A DNA stretch of 13,883 nucleotides from assembly GCA_003343705.1 (NCBI GenBank), contig QAKR01000030.1, positions 1 through 13,883 of the forward strand, in the 5' to 3' direction. The notes under the pieces are model-generated. The model was given only the letters and a program-made list of their open reading frames with translations, made no database searches and was not told the DNA's origin. Position numbers and translations under genes: made by a program. Source of the DNA: Clostridiales bacterium. Lineage in GTDB: Bacteria > Bacillota > Clostridia > Oscillospirales > UBA644. This document shows, piece after piece, positions 5,840 through 13,833 of the stretch. Positions within the stretch are counted from its first letter, which is position 1. Each line of letters starts with the position of its first letter.

Positions 5840-7518
5840 TGCATTTCCAACCTTTCTGCAAGTTTCTCCGAAAGATCTTTAAGTGTTTGTGCACAAAATG
5901 GGCTTTCAAGACCGCCTTCGCTAACCAACGTCACGAAATCCTTTGTACCGCCCTTTTTCAGGAAATCCATATATTTATCAAAAGCTGAATCATAATCAGT
6001 CTGCATCATCACCCAGAACATAAGTGCAACCGTTTGCGCAAGACAATAATCAATATAATAAAACGGATTTTCATATATGTGACCTTGATACTGCCAACGC
6101 GTTCCTTTTTCAAAATATTCTATTCCCTCGCTTGAAAGATAAGGTCTATATTTTTTTTCTAAGGAAAGCCACAATTCATTACGTTCTGACGGTGTCATTT
6201 CGGGGTTTTCATAGACATATTGCTGAAAGCGGTCAACTATAACACCATAGCAAGGGAACGATATTGCATTTGAAATATGCATTTTCCTGTAATCATCAGC
6301 TCTTTGGCCGAAGAAGGTATCCATATATCTCCATGCAAAAAACTCCATAGACATTGAATGGACTTCGCATGTTTCCATGCCGCCTTCCCAAAGCTCATAA
6401 AAAGGAATACTACGTTCTGCAACATATGCAGCAATTGCGTGGCCCGCTTCATGTGTTAAAACATCTATATCCCCATATGTTCCGGCAAAATTTGCAAAAA
6501 TAAAAGGCATATCGTAATCAGGTAAATCTATTTGATATCCGCCACAAGATTTTCCAGGCCGTGCCAAAACATCAAAAAGATCGTTTTGAAGCATGAAATC
6601 AATAAATTCACCTGTAATAGCAGACATTGATTTATACATTTTTTTACCATTTTCAAATATCTCAGAAGCAGAACCAATGGGCTCAGGGTTACCGTTTTTA
6701 AGCCAGACGCTGTCATCATATAGCATAAGATTTTCAATGCCTAAAGTCTTTTGTTGTGCCTTTTTTAATTCCGAAACAAAAGGAACCCAGTATTTTTCAA
6801 CTGCTTCAGCAAATTTTTTAACATCTTCCGGTGTATAGCAGGTTCTTCCCATACGAAGATATGCAACCTCAGAATAGTTTTTAAAGCCGAGTTTTTCAGC
6901 AATACGGTTACGAACTTTAACCATTTTATCATAAATTTCATCAAACTGTGATGAGTGTTCAGACATCCATTTTCCATGTGCATCAAAAGCTTCTTTACGT
7001 GTTTGTCTATCTGGGCTTTCTTTATATTTAGAAAGTTGCTCAATGTTACAAAGCTCTCCTCTAAACGGAATTTGAGCAGAAGAAAGAAGTTTTTTATATT
7101 CAGTGCTAAGTCTGTTATCCTCTTGCATATCGCTAATAACGGCAGTCGAAAAACATTTCTGTGCCGCTTCATATTTTTTAAAAAGAAGATTTGGAAGAAT
7201 TTGCTCCAGTTGATCTCTGAATTTTGAAGTAAGCATCTTTGAATTAAATAAAACACATTTCTCTTCAAATAGAGGTTCATTTTCATTAAAAAAGTCTATT
7301 TCGCCGGAATAAAATGTATCACGAGTGTCTAAAGTAAAACGAATATAAGCAAGGTTTGACATTGTGCTAAAGTGCTTTTTTATCTTAACATACTCATCGT
7401 AATATTCAATTTGTTTTGCAGCATTCTGTGCTTTATCGAAACTTTCGCAAAGCTCGGAAAGTTTTGCATTCATTTGAGACATATCCGGACGAATATATTT
7501 TATTTCAGAAATCTTCAT
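5836..7518 (-). CDS. M3 family oligoendopeptidase (PepF-like)
   Basis: This is a cytosolic zinc metallopeptidase of family M3B, which degrades short peptides. The catalytic motif HEAGH (residues 356-360 from the chosen start) supplies two zinc-binding histidines and the catalytic Glu. About 25 residues on, the segment METCEVHSMSMEFF contains the third ligand, probably Glu385 (E-x-x-S). The N-terminal half is helical, as in the family, and the length (560 residues) is normal. I chose ATG at 7518 because GAGGTG lies just ahead of it. The frame could open four codons earlier at 7530, but that ATG sits inside the ribosome binding site region and adds MRCN. The gene follows typA by 62 bases across a GC-rich hairpin and overlaps the LCP gene by 4 bases, so translation of the two is probably coupled. 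Confidence 0.95.
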   Translation of the reverse strand: MKISEIKYIRPDMSQMNAKLSELCESFDKAQNAAKQIEYYDEYVKIKKHFSTMSNLAYIRFTLDTRDTFYSGEIDFFNENEPLFEEKCVLFNSKMLTSKFRDQLEQILPNLLFKKYEAAQKCFSTAVISDMQEDNRLSTEYKKLLSSAQIPFRGELCNIEQLSKYKESPDRQTRKEAFDAHGKWMSEHSSQFDEIYDKMVKVRNRIAEKLGFKNYSEVAYLRMGRTCYTPEDVKKFAEAVEKYWVPFVSELKKAQQKTLGIENLMLYDDSVWLKNGNPEPIGSASEIFENGKKMYKSMSAITGEFIDFMLQNDLFDVLARPGKSCGGYQIDLPDYDMPFIFANFAGTYGDIDVLTHEAGHAIAAYVAERSIPFYELWEGGMETCEVHSMSMEFFAWRYMDTFFGQRADDYRKMHISNAISFPCYGVIVDRFQQYVYENPEMTPSERNELWLSLEKKYRPYLSSEGIEYFEKGTRWQYQGHIYENPFYYIDYCLAQTVALMFWVMMQTDYDSAFDKYMDFLKKGGTKDFVTLVSEGGLESPFCAQTLKDLSEKLAERLEMQ

Positions 7519-7544
7519 ATTACACCTCATTTATATTCTGCATA

Positions 7545-7565
7545 GGGCGACCCATAGGGCCGCCC
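7545..7565 (-). other. GC-rich hairpin between typA and the peptidase gene
   Basis: On the transcribed strand the arms GGGCGGCCC and GGGTCGCCC pair over 9 bp with one G-U around a TAT loop. The T-run lies on the wrong side for leftward transcription (TATGCAGAA follows the stem), so it is not an ordinary terminator for typA. It could instead end antisense transcripts, since TATATTTTTTT follows on the plus strand. It may equally act as an mRNA processing or stability element. Confidence 0.6.
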
Positions 7566-7580
7566 GTATATTTTTTTAAA

Positions 7581-9407
7581 TTAACCGTTTTTCTTTTTCA
7601 TAAAAGCTTTCATTCTTTTTGAATGATCAAGTTCTTTTTTGCGTAAACGAATGCTTTTCGGAGTTACTTCCAAAAGCTCGTCCTCATCAATAAATTCGAT
7701 TGCCTGTTCAAGACTGAACTTTGTAGGAGGTATAAGACGAAGTGCATCATCATGTCCGGATGAACGTACGGCTGTCATATGTTTTTTCTTACATACGTTA
7801 ACAACGATATCGTCACCCTTCATACCCATACCGACAACCTGGCCGGAATAAACAGGTTCAGCCGGGTCAACAAACATAGGGCCGCTGTCTTGGGAATTAA
7901 AAATACCGTAAGTTGTTGTTTCGCCTGTTTCAAAGGCAATAAGCGAGCCAACCTGACGTGAAGTGATAGTTCCTTTAAACGGCTGATAACTGTCAAACAC
8001 GGAGGTCATAATACCCTCACCGCGAGTATCTGTCATGAACTCATTACGGTAACCAAAAAGTCCTCGAGCCGGAACGAGAAATTCCAAACGTGTACGGGAG
8101 CCTACCGTTCCCATATGAATAAGCTCACCCTTACGCATACCTATTTTTTCTATAACCGAACCGACTCCTTCTTGGGGAACGTCGGCAACAAAACGTTCTA
8201 TAGGTTCGCAAAGTTTGCCATCTATTTCACGCATTAATACTTTTGGCTTACTTACTTGGAATTCGTACCCCTCACGACGCATAACTTCAATAAGAATGGA
8301 CAAAGACATTTCACCTCTGCCGCATACTCTGAAGGCTTCTGTGGTATCAGTTTCCTCAACCTTAAGAGAAACGTCTTTTAAAAGTTCTTTAAAAAGCCTT
8401 TCACGGAGGTTCCTGGATGTTACAAATTTGCCTTCACGGCCTGCAAATGGGCTGTCATTTACCATAAATGTCATCTCAACTGTAGGTTCTGATATTTTGA
8501 CAAATGGAAGAGGCTCTATTGCATCAGGTGCACATATGGTATCTCCTATAGTAACGCCTTCCACACCTGACAGAGAAATTATTTCTCCTACTGTTGCTGT
8601 TTGAACAGGAACTCGATTAAGCCCTTCAAATTGATAAAGATTTACTGCTTTTACTTTTTTTATAGGACGAAGGCCATGATAATCTGCTAAAACAATCTCT
8701 TGTCCAACTTTTATTGAGCCACGCTCAATGCGTCCAACGGCTATTCGGCCGACATATTCGTTATAATCTATTGATGAAACAAGGAGCTGTAAAGATCCGT
8801 TCTCATCACCTGAAGGGGGATCTACATAATCAACAATAGCGTCATACAAAGGTTGTAAATCTGTACCAGCCACATCAGGTGATAGCGATGCTGTCCCGGC
8901 TCTTGCCGACGCAAATAAAACAGGGCTGTCAAGCTGCTCATCAGTTGCATCAAGGTCCATTAAAAGCTCCAACACCTCGTCCACAACCTCGTGGGGTCGT
9001 GCGTCAGGTCTGTCGATTTTATTAACAACAATAATAACCTTATGGCCAAGATTAAGTGCGTGTTGCAATACAAATCTGGTCTGAGGCATAGGACCTTCAA
9101 AAGCATCTACAAGCAAAATAACACCGTTAACCATTTTTAGAATACGTTCTACTTCGCCACCAAAATCAGCGTGTCCCGGAGTGTCAATAATGTTAATTTT
9201 TGTGTCTTTATAATGTATTGCCGTATTTTTCGCAAGAATTGTGATACCTCTTTCACGCTCAAGGTCGTTAGAGTCCATAACTCTTTCTGCAACGGTTTGA
9301 TTTTCGCGGAAAGTTCCGCTTTGTTTAAGCATTTCATCCACAAGCGTGGTCTTTCCATGGTCAACATGGGCGATAATGGCAATATTTCTGAGTTTTTCGC
9401 AAATCAA
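7581..9407 (-). CDS. typA: Ribosome-associated GTPase TypA/BipA
   Basis: TypA/BipA is a translational GTPase related to EF-G that binds the 70S ribosome and helps large-subunit assembly and growth under stress. All GTP motifs are present, numbering from TTG at 9407: G1 HVDHGKT (14-20), G2 RGIT (53-56), G3 DTPGH (75-79), G4 NKID (129-132), G5 SAR (167-169). Beta-barrel and alpha/beta domains and the basic C-terminal domain follow, ending with K-K-N-G. TTG at 9407 has AGGGG about 10 bases ahead and gives 608 residues, the family's usual length. A longer reading to 9476 runs into the promoter's -35 box and adds unrelated residues, so it is rejected. It is the first gene of a leftward unit with the oligoendopeptidase and LCP genes. 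Confidence 0.96.
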   Translation of the reverse strand: MICEKLRNIAIIAHVDHGKTTLVDEMLKQSGTFRENQTVAERVMDSNDLERERGITILAKNTAIHYKDTKINIIDTPGHADFGGEVERILKMVNGVILLVDAFEGPMPQTRFVLQHALNLGHKVIIVVNKIDRPDARPHEVVDEVLELLMDLDATDEQLDSPVLFASARAGTASLSPDVAGTDLQPLYDAIVDYVDPPSGDENGSLQLLVSSIDYNEYVGRIAVGRIERGSIKVGQEIVLADYHGLRPIKKVKAVNLYQFEGLNRVPVQTATVGEIISLSGVEGVTIGDTICAPDAIEPLPFVKISEPTVEMTFMVNDSPFAGREGKFVTSRNLRERLFKELLKDVSLKVEETDTTEAFRVCGRGEMSLSILIEVMRREGYEFQVSKPKVLMREIDGKLCEPIERFVADVPQEGVGSVIEKIGMRKGELIHMGTVGSRTRLEFLVPARGLFGYRNEFMTDTRGEGIMTSVFDSYQPFKGTITSRQVGSLIAFETGETTTYGIFNSQDSGPMFVDPAEPVYSGQVVGMGMKGDDIVVNVCKKKHMTAVRSSGHDDALRLIPPTKFSLEQAIEFIDEDELLEVTPKSIRLRKKELDHSKRMKAFMKKKNG

Positions 9408-9447
9408 TAACTTCAATCCCCTTATAAATAAATATACATATTGATAA

Positions 9448-9476
9448 ATTATACACCTATCTTTATTACAAATCAA
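9448..9476 (-). promoter_or_regulatory. Promoter of typA
   Basis: Reading leftward, TTGATT (9476-9471) and TATAAT (9453-9448) are separated by exactly 17 bases. Transcription should start near 9441, leaving a leader of about 34 bases to the TTG start. The position rules out the longer typA reading that begins at 9476. Confidence 0.85.
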
Positions 9477-9537
9477 GTCTATTTGATAAAATTTTAACTT
9501 TTATACAAAAAAAAATCAAAATATCGGCTTATTATAT

Positions 9538-9566
9538 CAAAAAAGAGTGCAGGAAAACCGCACTCT
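9538..9566 (-). terminator. Terminator of the sigma-like gene
   Basis: Leftward, AGAGTGC (9566-9560) pairs with GCACTCT (9550-9544) around a 9-base loop and is followed by a run of T's (9544-9539). It lies 8 bases after the stop codon of the 9574-11184 gene. Confidence 0.9.
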
Positions 9567-9573
9567 AACTTAT

Positions 9574-11184
9574 TTATTTTTCATATGCAATTGTACATAC
9601 CCTTTTCTTTTCATTGTCTGAAAGCTCGTTTAAAAAACCGCCCTTTAACATCAGCCAAGAAAATGCGTTAGGTTGATAAAATTGTGTGGATATAAACTCT
9701 TTCTCTTCAACAGAAACACAAGAGGGAATCAGTTTCTTTATATAAATCGCATAATCTTTGTTTATTTCTGATACTATGCGTTTTTTCACCGAAGGAATAA
9801 TCGTGTTGACTAAAATGCTCTTTAACTTTTCGTGCTCCTCTTTTGTAAAATACGGAATAAGCATTTGAGGCTTTCCGTCATTTACAGCTGCATATCCGAG
9901 AGCTGATAATTCGGCAATAATTTCTTTATCATAATTATTAGGTTTAATATTTTCTTTTATTATTGTATAAACTCTTTGAATTTTTTGAGCCTTATCGTTA
10001 AACAATTCCCTTCTTTGAGTTGCATACGGAGGGTCGAACTGTCGAATACAGAGTTTTTCATTCCCGGTATGTTTTCCCGCATTGCCTGACGAATATTTTA
10101 TATAATCGATAAAGTCCGGGCACTGTTTTTCACAATGCTGTAATATTTCTTCTTCCGGCCAATAAGCAATTATCCAATGTGCGCCATTTTCACCGCGGAT
10201 CGGGGCTTTTACTTCAGACTTTATCATTGTATCATTAAGATAGGCATGTGTAGCTTCGGTATAAAAGTCCCACAACAGAAACTCTTCATCAAGATTGCAG
10301 CCGATAAAACCTATATTTTTTATTTTAAATAAATTATTCTTTACCTCTTCAAATATTATTTTTGCGAGCGGCGGAATATTTTCAAACTCGAATTTTTTCT
10401 GAGCAATATAAAAATCCGCATCACTTATAAAGAAATTTGTTTTAAATTTATTAGTGCCTACTTTTTCGATATAGTTCATGTTCACAAGTGGCTCCAGCTT
10501 GTTCTCTACAAATGCCGCAGACATACCGAGAGTAATTGCTATTTCTTCAATAGTCAACGGTTTTTTCTGACAGACAATACATATATTTTGTGAAAGTAGA
10601 TTGTTTCTCAACCCGGCAAGATTGTAGTCCGGTGCCCAACCGTTGAAATATATTGAAAGTTTTATAGGTTGATAAATTGAATTTATCATTTTAATACGCT
10701 CCTTTAATATTTTTTTAGATTCGCTCAGATACCATCGGATAGTAGAGGCAGGAACACCGAGAATTTCAGAAATTTCTTTTCCGCTCTTATTTTCATAATA
10801 AAACATGACTGTAACGTCTCTTTTTGTTTTGCTGAGATACATTATCTCCTGCCTAAGCTTTTGATATAGTTCATTTTTTTCTAATTCTTCTTCAACACTC
10901 TTATCTGAACAAATGTCTTTCATCGCTTCATCATAATTTACACCTTGCCATATACGAATATTTTCTCTAACAAAATTCGACCATGTATACTGGCAAATTT
11001 TATAAATATAACTGTCCTTGTTTTCAATCTTTTTTTCCAAAAAATTTATTTTACATAAATTCATCAGAATATTTTGAGATAAGTCCATTGAATCATGATA
11101 ATCATGAGTTTTTGAATATGCAAACCCATAAATCTTCTTCGCATATTCTTCTATCAGTTTTTCATTTATTTCCGTTTTTCTCAC
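9574..11184 (-). CDS. Sigma-70-like factor with winged helix and C-terminal domain
   Basis: This is an ECF-type RNA polymerase sigma factor with a large extra part. Residues about 9-75 are a region-2-like helical domain (YAKKIYGFAYSKTHDYHDSMDLSQNI). Residues about 108-165 form region 4 with a helix-turn-helix (SGKEISEILGVPASTIRWYLSESKKIL). About 197-258 is a winged helix (LTIEEIAITLGMSAAFVENKLEPLVNMNYIEKV). The last 270 residues have no motif I can name. Ordinary ECF factors have about 160-200 residues and a separate anti-sigma; this one has 536, and the fused tail may do the sensing. GTG at 11184 is preceded by AAAGGTGG, very close to the start. It lies downstream of the XRE gene but has its own terminator. 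Related proteins are known from Clostridia; their targets are, to my knowledge, poorly defined. Confidence 0.88.
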   Translation of the reverse strand: MRKTEINEKLIEEYAKKIYGFAYSKTHDYHDSMDLSQNILMNLCKINFLEKKIENKDSYIYKICQYTWSNFVRENIRIWQGVNYDEAMKDICSDKSVEEELEKNELYQKLRQEIMYLSKTKRDVTVMFYYENKSGKEISEILGVPASTIRWYLSESKKILKERIKMINSIYQPIKLSIYFNGWAPDYNLAGLRNNLLSQNICIVCQKKPLTIEEIAITLGMSAAFVENKLEPLVNMNYIEKVGTNKFKTNFFISDADFYIAQKKFEFENIPPLAKIIFEEVKNNLFKIKNIGFIGCNLDEEFLLWDFYTEATHAYLNDTMIKSEVKAPIRGENGAHWIIAYWPEEEILQHCEKQCPDFIDYIKYSSGNAGKHTGNEKLCIRQFDPPYATQRRELFNDKAQKIQRVYTIIKENIKPNNYDKEIIAELSALGYAAVNDGKPQMLIPYFTKEEHEKLKSILVNTIIPSVKKRIVSEINKDYAIYIKKLIPSCVSVEEKEFISTQFYQPNAFSWLMLKGGFLNELSDNEKKRVCTIAYEK

Positions 11185-11200
11185 CCACCTTTCTTTCGTT

Positions 11201-11212
11201 TTGAGTACTCAC
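11201..11212. promoter_or_regulatory. TTGAG-TA-CTCAC dyad before the sigma-like gene
   Basis: A perfect 10-bp palindrome TGAGTACTCA (11202-11211) lies about 17 bases upstream of the GTG start, next to an AT-rich TATATAGT that could be a -10 box. Its half-sites match those of the dyad upstream of the XRE regulator gene at 12614-12626. Possible operator; no clear -35 box was found. Confidence 0.4.
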
Positions 11213-11255
11213 TATATAAGTATCTGAAAAAATATATTTGTTGGACTGTTTATAT

Positions 11256-11285
11256 AAAAAATAGAAAGTGCGGAAAATCCGCACT
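11256..11285 (-). terminator. Terminator of the XRE regulator gene
   Basis: Leftward, AGTGCGGA (11285-11278) pairs with TCCGCACT (11274-11267) around a TTT loop, followed by TTCTATTTTTT. It separates the XRE gene from the sigma-like gene. Its stem resembles that of the terminator behind the sigma-like gene. Confidence 0.88.
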
Positions 11286-11354
11286 CCGAAACAAAACTTC
11301 AAATCTCAGGTTTTTTAATTTCTTTTAAACGACTCCATCTTATATTGTTTGATT

Positions 11355-12545
11355 TTATTTTTTAATCCAGTCATCTGTTATCCCGACAATGTCAAAGTCT
11401 ATTTTTTCAAGCTCTGTAATAAGGCTCTGAAAACGCTTGCTTTCTTTAAAATATTCGGCTCTTGCAATATTCTCATCATTTTCTTTTAGAAGAAGCGTAC
11501 TTAAAATCTTGCCCACTGTCTGTAAGAAATCCATAGATCCGTTAAAAATATCTTTTCTCATTTTTTCAGTATGTGGACAAGGTGAGAAAACTCTACAAAA
11601 CAATAACATAGAAGAAGCATGTTTTCCGAATTCCCTTAGTTCTTTTTCTATATTTTTGCTGAGCTCCACATATTTTTCAAGGGCAGCTAGGGCTTCGGTA
11701 TCGTCTTCTGAATTAAGATAAATACCTGAAAATAAGCTTCTGTAACCCATATCCGACAATTTTCTGGCTGTAAAATCAGCACCCAAATAATTATAAACAG
11801 CATCATAAATTGCTTTTCTTAATTTTACATCCTCAATACCGGGCCTAAATTTATTATCCCTGTAATCTAGATTAGGATACTTGCTTCCGAGTAAAAACGA
11901 TGTAAACTGCATTAGTGTTAACGGCAACTGTTCGTTTGAAAAATACACCCTTTCTTCAGGTGTAAGCAATGGTAACACTCCGAAAAGGTTTTGTTCTTGC
12001 TTAGCCATTTCCACAGCTTTTTCTCTGTCAAAATCTATGTAAAGTCTATGCATAAGATATGCTTTAGCTGTATTTTTCCATTGATTATCCTGACATCTCT
12101 CCATAACTCTTAAAAGTAAAATTTCCGCTTCGGAAAATAAACGATTTTTATCTTCGTCTGTTAAGATTTCTTTGTTCTTGGTAATATAATCAGCAATATA
12201 TTTGCCTAAAAAAAAGGTTACCATCATATCATCAGGATACATTTCATGCGCGGTTCTGTATTCAGCAACAACATCCTTTAAATCAAGATTTACAACCCTT
12301 ACAACAAGTTTGTCAAGGTATTCTTTCTTTTTTTGTTCATCCACATCCATACAAAACAATTTATCCGGGGTTGTTTTCAAAACAGCGGAAATCTGAGGAA
12401 TAAGCTCAAAATCCGGATATCCGCCGCCAGCCTCCCAACGAGAAACGGCTTGAGGGGTAACACCTAAAGCCATTGCAAGTTTTTCCTGTGTCACGCCGTT
12501 TTTCAATCTGAGTTCCTTAAGAACCTTACCAAAATTTATTTTCAT
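11355..12545 (-). CDS. XRE-family regulator with helical C-terminal region
   Basis: The first 64 residues form a Cro/C1-type helix-turn-helix: FGKVLKELRLKNGVTQEKLA, then GVTPQAVSRWEAGGGYPDFELIPQISAVL, the usual recognition-helix arrangement. The remaining 330 residues contain helical pairs rich in Leu, Tyr and Glu that resemble TPR-like or other alpha-solenoid repeats, as in regulators that sense a small molecule or peptide. The total of 396 residues is typical for that class. No membrane segment is present. ATG at 12545 has a strong AAGGAGG 8 bases ahead. The gene has a promoter (12572-12600) and an upstream dyad (12614-12626), so autoregulation is plausible. The sigma-like gene follows on the same strand after its terminator. 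Ligand unknown. Confidence 0.9.
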   Translation of the reverse strand: MKINFGKVLKELRLKNGVTQEKLAMALGVTPQAVSRWEAGGGYPDFELIPQISAVLKTTPDKLFCMDVDEQKKKEYLDKLVVRVVNLDLKDVVAEYRTAHEMYPDDMMVTFFLGKYIADYITKNKEILTDEDKNRLFSEAEILLLRVMERCQDNQWKNTAKAYLMHRLYIDFDREKAVEMAKQEQNLFGVLPLLTPEERVYFSNEQLPLTLMQFTSFLLGSKYPNLDYRDNKFRPGIEDVKLRKAIYDAVYNYLGADFTARKLSDMGYRSLFSGIYLNSEDDTEALAALEKYVELSKNIEKELREFGKHASSMLLFCRVFSPCPHTEKMRKDIFNGSMDFLQTVGKILSTLLLKENDENIARAEYFKESKRFQSLITELEKIDFDIVGITDDWIKK

Positions 12546-12571
12546 ATTACAAGCCTCCTTTTTATGGTTTA

Positions 12572-12600
12572 AGTATACTATAAAAAATCGCCCAAAACAA
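12572..12600 (-). promoter_or_regulatory. Promoter of the XRE regulator gene
   Basis: Leftward, TTGTTT (12600-12595) and TATACT (12577-12572) are separated by 17 bases. Transcription should start near 12565, followed by the strong AAGGAGG and the ATG at 12545. Confidence 0.72.
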
Positions 12601-12613
12601 TCAATGTACTTTT

Positions 12614-12626
12614 GTTGAGACTCAAC
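12614..12626. promoter_or_regulatory. GTTGAG-A-CTCAAC dyad upstream of the XRE promoter
   Basis: Perfect 6-bp arms around one central base, 13 bases upstream of the -35 box. Size and symmetry suit the binding site of a dimeric XRE protein, so it is a candidate autoregulatory operator. No assay-type evidence can come from the sequence itself. Confidence 0.5.
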
Positions 12627-12802
12627 TTAAACTTTAGCATAAATATGTGAACTAACAAATTTGTTGTTAGAAGAGCATACAACATCAAACAATATTTCTA
12701 TTGAAACATAACTGTATCATTCACTTACATAAATAATCTTATAATATATTTCTAATTATAACATCAATATTTATTTACAAAAAATAGTTAAACATGGTGA
12801 GT
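12627..12802. other. AT-rich stretch without a gene
   Basis: Spacer between the XRE promoter region and the insertion sequence remnant. I see no supported gene. An imperfect inverted repeat built on CTAACAAA/TTTGTTGTTAG lies at about 12652-12670. Confidence 0.4.
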
Positions 12803-12862
12803 AAATCCTGTACAATGTTGTTGCGACACCAATCTAAAGGATATTCAAGCAATGTTCTAGAA

Positions 12863-13620
12863 AATTATACCACAGAAATACTCGGATTACAAGATGCAAA
12901 GATAGAAGATGTTTTTGAAATTGATAATGTTTTGCAAATAGATGTCTCTCTTAAAAGAACAAAACAAACATGCCTTGGTTCAGAAGAGGCACAAAAAAGC
13001 GCATGATTACAAGCTTCAACGGGTAAAATATTTATTGTTCTGAGATAAATAAATTGATAATGTAATTTTTTATGAGTAATATGCGAATGTTATATCATTA
13101 ATTGTGCTAGACATTATTCAAAAATGTGAAGCATATAGCTAATAAATATCATGTAATACGGCATGCATTATAAGCTATGAAAGCTGTATGTAAGGAGCTC
13201 AAAGAGAGTTAAATAAATACATCTGAATAAAGTACAAGCATACTGCAAGGATATTATAAAATACTTATTCAATACTAAAGCTGATGAAATATAAGATTTG
13301 ATGCACATACTTACAACTTCATAAAGATTAGCAGAAACATCTTGGTTAAAAAAATATTTCAGTGAAGATTTAATAAAACATATGAATAAGTAATCGAACT
13401 CTTAAAATAATGGATTATAAGAGCTTCAAGTAGCGTTAATGAGAGGTTCATAAGCTGTTCATAGACAATGGTATATTGGAGTAAATGTTTTGCAACCTCT
13501 TTATAATACAGGTACACGAACGGTAGAATACAAGAAATGAACAACAAAATTAAAGTCTTAAAGCGATTCTGTTTTTGTTATTTCCGTATATTCAGAAACA
13601 GAATATTTCATATTGCATAG
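12863..13620 (+). pseudogene. ISL3-family transposase, decayed
   Basis: Pieces of one transposase appear in three frames. (1) 12863-13003: ENYTTEILGLQDAKIEDVFE and the following residues to KRTKQTC match the family's N-terminus, where the zinc-binding Cys motif should follow but is deleted. (2) From 12996 in another frame: KKAHDYKLQRVK, the expected continuation. (3) 13123-13620 in the third frame: KYHVIRHAL...AMKAVCKEL, then ELLK*WIIRASS, YWSK, YTNGRIQEMNNKIKVLKR and FRNRIFHIA, the conserved C-terminal part. In-frame stops include 13171, 13408, 13462 and 13504. The frame changes and stops make it inactive. Intact relatives have about 400 or more residues. The readable 70-codon frame at 12794-13006 is only the N-terminal fragment, beginning inside the left end of the element. 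Confidence 0.85.
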
Positions 13621-13636
13621 AAGAAACCGCAAAATC

Positions 13637-13671
13637 TCCTCCCATGAGTGCAGTTATTTGCACTCAGAGGA
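13637..13671. repeat. Hairpin between transposase remnant and IS right end
   Basis: GAGTGCA (13646-13652) and TGCACTC (13659-13665) form a perfect 7-bp stem. The flanks TCCTC (13637-13641) and GAGGA (13667-13671) can extend it across a small internal loop. No T-tract follows. It may be a structural part of the insertion sequence end. Confidence 0.5.
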
Positions 13672-13798
13672 AGAGATAACAGGGTAAATTGCAACTTTTG
13701 AGTTAATTTTTCACCTCAACAATTGACAAAGATCCTTTATTTTCTACTTATAAAATATGTTTTTTTTACCTTCTGATTTATCTAGTTGTTTTCTTTAT

Positions 13799-13833
13799 AT
13801 AAAAAAAGAACAGTACTTTTTAATACTGTTCTT
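13799..13833 (-). terminator. Terminator of the tRNA-Met gene
   Basis: Leftward, AAGAACAGTA (13833-13824) pairs perfectly with TACTGTTCTT (13815-13806) and is followed by a run of T's. The stem starts directly after the tRNA's CCA end. Confidence 0.92.

Larger units (their letters stand above)
12803..13735 (+). mobile_element. Degenerate ISL3-family insertion sequence
   Basis: The right end reads CACCTCAACAATTGACAAAG followed by ATCC (13713-13735), the kind of terminal repeat seen in ISL3 elements. A degraded left counterpart, reading TCCTGTACAATGTTGTTG (12806-12823), shares CAAT and GTTG blocks with it in inverted orientation. Between them is a decayed ISL3 transposase. The span is about 930 bases, shorter than the usual 1.2-1.5 kb, so internal sequence has been lost. 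The limits are approximate and I saw no target-site duplication. The element lies about 100 bases from the tRNA-Met gene. Confidence 0.78.

Noticed and set aside
6765..7286. 173-codon frame within the peptidase gene
   Set aside because: It lies in another frame of the same strand as the clear M3 peptidase, with no domain and no ribosome binding site.
9408..9476. N-terminal extension of typA to 9476
   Set aside because: The extra 23 codons overlap the -10 and -35 boxes and the leader, and they would exceed the family's normal N-terminus.
13359..13547. 62-codon hydrophobic frame on the minus strand
   Set aside because: It is antisense to the conserved C-terminal part of the decayed ISL3 transposase and has no start signals.
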